The notes under the pieces were generated by a model. The model searched no databases. It was not told the DNA's origin and was given only the letters and a program-made list of their open reading frames with translations. 64,000 bases of DNA, taken from contig CP154954.1 in NCBI GenBank assembly GCA_039621445.1, positions 36,751,703 to 36,815,702 on the forward strand, given 5' to 3'. The translations under genes and the position numbers were made by a program. Within the stretch, counting starts at the first letter, position 1. Each line of letters begins with the position of its first letter. This DNA is from Euglena gracilis. Lineage: Eukaryota > Euglenida > Euglenophyceae > Euglenales. Positions 61,664 to 64,000 of the stretch are shown here, piece by piece.

Positions 61664-62640
61664 TAGTATTTTTGCAAATAAATTTTGTTTGTATTATGGA
61701 TCTTAAAAATTATTCTTTAAATATTTATCATAATAATAGAATGAATGATATACATGGCTAAAAACAATGCAAAATAAAATTAATTTCACCACCCCGGATC
61801 TTTCAAAAATGGGGTGGGGCGAGGCTTATTTTGGAGGCTTTCTGCTTGGGGTTGGACGGCGGCGGGTGGGCAAGCACGAGTTGAGGATGTTCATTTTGTG
61901 ACCAGGGGGTTTTTTGTTCTGAAAAATTTTCCGCCGCTCCAAATCTCACCTGGCTTCGTCTTCTCTGTGGAGTTTTGGTTTTTCGGGTCGGAATCCGCCC
62001 GTGGGTTTGCTGAGGGTGGGGGGCTGTGTCATGAGGGTGGCTTTGGGAGGTGTTGCATTTGTTTATTTGGACCCGGGTTGCCCTCAGGTATTTTTGGGGG
62101 CCGGTTTTGTCTCGCCGGGACACGATTATAACAAACCCGGACCGGCGAGGCCCGTCTTGTGTGTTGCCCCAAAATGTCCGGGTTTCCGAGGCTTTGCGTA
62201 TAGGTTTTTCACCCCCCCTTTGGGATGGTTCTGTTGTTCCCCGGACTGCTGTTCGTGTCGTGTTGTCACTTCCATCGGCCTCCCCTTCGTCCCCGGGCCG
62301 GGGGGGGACGTGGCCGCCGTTTTTTTCCCCCCCCCCCGGCGGGGGGGTTCTTGGCCGGGGGCTTTCGGGGGGGGAGGGTGATGATGCGCGCGTAAAATGG
62401 GGCTCGCTGGCCAGGTGTCACTGCTTCGCGCCCATGTCAGCGGGTAGGTGGCCTTGGGGGGGGGGGGGGGGGGTGCGGAGGGGTGGGGGGGGGGGTGGGG
62501 GGGGCGAGGGGGCGGGGGGGTGGGTGGTGGGGGGGGGCCTGGTTTCCTGGGCGGTATTTTGGTGTGTTTTTTTTTTTTTTTGATTACCAAAATGGTTTTC
62601 GTATTGAATCTACCAGGAGTTTTTTGTTTTTTAGCATCAC
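61664..62640. other. Unmatched segment with G-rich tract, no gene supported
   Basis: About 61,790-62,440 has no paralogue in the window. About 62,455-62,540 is nearly pure G with scattered T, C and A (mirrored as a Pro-rich frame on the minus strand, part of an open frame at 62,126-62,893). Overlapping plus-strand frames of 105-177 codons lack motifs. A gene here cannot be excluded, but nothing supports it. Confidence 0.4.
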
Positions 62641-62890
62641 ATTGAATTTTAAATTTTGTTAAGTTTTTTTTCTCTGAAAATTTTACTGCAGTAATTCTAT
62701 GTTCCAGTTCCCTATGTGGCTTTCTATGAGTATAGATTGTGAGCCTTCCCATGGTTTTGATCCGTGTTTCATTATTTTGGCATGCTTTTTTGGATGTACA
62801 TTTGGTATACTGAAACAAGATAAGGTTTGCACACGTATGATACTGGTTTTCGGGACAAAAATGACCAAAAAATTTTGGTTTCAGAACCCC
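62640..62890. repeat. Paralogue of 17,525-17,680
   Basis: Shares GAAAATTTT, CCATGGTTTTGATC and GCATGCTTTTTTGGATGTACATT with the 17.5 kb block. It precedes the third 10-bp minisatellite. The minus-strand reading NVHPKKHAK is common to both copies. Confidence 0.5.
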
Positions 62891-63010
62891 CACTATACCT
62901 AAAATGGCCTACATGGCCTTTAACTGGCCTAAAATGGCCTAATAAAATGGCCTTAAAATGGCCTAAAATGGGGAAGGAAATTTTTTGGGCTTGACTATAG
63001 GTGTTGCCCC
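62890..63010. repeat. 10-bp minisatellite TAAAATGGCC, array 3
   Basis: Degenerate TAAAATGGCC units (with CTACATGGCC and TTAACTGGCC variants) lie between ACTATACC and its inverse GACTATAGGTG, the same kind of boundary as CACCTATAG at arrays 1 and 2. Confidence 0.8.
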
Positions 63011-63326
63011 CCACCCCCTGGTCAGGGTTAGCTAAGCCGGAGGGACCAAGGGGGGGGGGGGTTCCAGCCAGGCAGCAGCTCCAGCGGACTGCAAACCTCC
63101 TGGTATCGTCCAAAGAAAGTTGGACCGGAAACAGGGGTTCAAAAACATGGCCCGAAAAAACTGCTGTTTTGAAGCCCCCCACCCAACCCCCCGGGGGGCC
63201 CGGGGGGTACGGACAACTCTCTCATTTTCCCCCGAAAATGGCCAAAGATCGCGAAAATGCTAAAAATAGCACCTTTTTCAAAAACTTTCGGTGCCGAAAA
63301 GTATATCCAACCCCCCCCCCCCCCAC
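63010..63326. repeat. T-like start and reversed O-like core
   Basis: AAGCCGGAGGGACC...GGTTCCAGCCAGGCAGCAGCTCC resembles the left interior of T1/T2. About 63,210-63,310 is the O core in reverse (TTTTCCCCCGAAAATGGCC, CGCGAAAATGCTAAAAATAGCACC, TTTCGGTGCCGAAAAGTATAT). These are fragments, with no boundaries found. Confidence 0.5.
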
Positions 63327-63831
63327 CGGTTGGATGGGAAGCCCTTGGTTTATTGAGTTGAGTTTTCGGTGGGTGGGTCCGTGCGACCACCCCACCCCCG
63401 GGGGCGGGTGGTGGGGGGGGGTGGTGACCACCCCCCCGCCCCCCCCCTAGACGTTGGGGGATCCGGACCCCCACCCCCCTCCTTCACAGGTGCCAAAAAT
63501 AGCAGAAAATTTTCTTCCGGTGCTGTGCGCCGGAAAATGAGCAAGAAACACCTCTTTTGCTGACTTTTTGGCCATATTGCCCATTTTCTTTGATGTGTTG
63601 GTGTTTTCCCCCCAAAAAATGTTCAAAAGTTTCAAAAAACGAGCATTTTTGGATCGATTTTCAAAGAAAAATCAGGGATTTTTGACCGATTTCGACCCAA
63701 TTTCCGGCCCTTTGCCCGTCCATGAAATGAAAACCCCCCCCCCCCCCCGTTTCGAGGCACCCCCCCCCCCCCCCCCGTGTCGGGAGGGGGGGTCCGACCC
63801 ACCCCCTCTCAAGGCTTCCCATCCAGCCCTG
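63327..63831. mobile_element. M2: second copy of M element
   Basis: Starts near CGGTTGGATGGGAAGCCC and ends AAGGCTTCCCATCCAGCCCTG; its length (about 505 bp) equals M1 (506 bp). Shared interior: GGTGCCAAAAATAGCAGAAAA, TTGATGTGTTGGTGTTTTCCCCCC, AAAAATCAGGGATTTTTGACC, GGCCCTTTGCCCGTCCATGAAAT. A target duplication was not found. Confidence 0.8.
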
Positions 63832-64000
63832 CCCCCCTCCCTGCCAAGGGGGGTCCAGCCGTGCCTGCATTTTTTCCAGCCAGGAGCTCCCAACCGGGCT
63901 GTGGACCCGCCCTCAGGGTCCACTGGGGACTTTTCTAGGCAAGGGCCTAGAAAAGAAACCTCATACACTTGCATTTTCTCCCACATCCATCCCCCCATTC
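63832..64000. repeat. Right-end block shared with 58,990-59,150
   Basis: Second copy of the CCAGCCAGGAGCTCCCAACCGGG...CCCTCAGGGTCC repeat, truncated by the window end. It contains a CTTTTCTAGGC...GCCTAGAAAAG palindrome (about 63,931-63,956) absent from the 59 kb copy. Confidence 0.6.

Noticed and set aside
62126-62893. Minus-strand 255-codon frame with Lys-rich and Pro-rich parts
   Set aside because: The Pro-rich part is the reverse of a G-tract and the rest overlaps a DNA repeat. No domain was recognised. Left as an unsupported possibility.

Overview
This looks like a gene-free, repeat-dominated stretch of a eukaryotic nuclear genome. The species cannot be named from the sequence. Evidence for a eukaryote: a large satellite array of about 200 bp monomers, telomere-like TTAGGG variants, (CA)n and (GAA)n microsatellites, minisatellites, C/G homopolymers up to about 30 bases, and many short non-autonomous transposons. 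No open frame in 64 kb looks like a maintained gene. The long open frames sit on minisatellite or satellite sequence whose unit happens to lack stop codons. No rRNA, tRNA, CRISPR array or bacterial-type operon was seen.

Layout. 1-3,200: mostly unrecognised sequence with a 17-bp tandem repeat. 3,200-6,480: first copy of a segmental duplication (second copy 41,160-45,110) that includes a 29-bp minisatellite. 6,480-19,660: mosaic of dispersed repeats, relic coding-like blocks, and several short elements flanked by 8-bp target duplications, two of which carry telomere-like arrays. 19,664-31,366: the satellite, with ordered variant blocks and one inverted island at 26,453-27,297. 31,366-41,160: more duplicated mosaic, including a four-level nest of insertions at about 35,230-36,820. 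47,740-58,560: two tandem copies of a unit of about 5-6 kb that differ by insertions. 60,828-61,663: an AT-rich foldback with 225-bp arms.

Main result. At least a dozen short elements (79 bp to about 1.1 kb) end in inverted repeats starting CAGG or GGTA and are flanked by 8-bp direct repeats, many of them perfect; two more are supported by an uninterrupted paralogue in the same window. Many families with unrelated termini share one interior plan: C-tract/G-tract hairpins around a short GGCGC...GCGCC palindrome and AAAATGGC-type motifs. TIRs starting CAGG with 8-bp duplications are typical of hAT-superfamily non-autonomous elements, so the mobilising enzyme was probably hAT-like, but no transposase is encoded here. 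All boundaries and duplications were read by eye and need computational confirmation.
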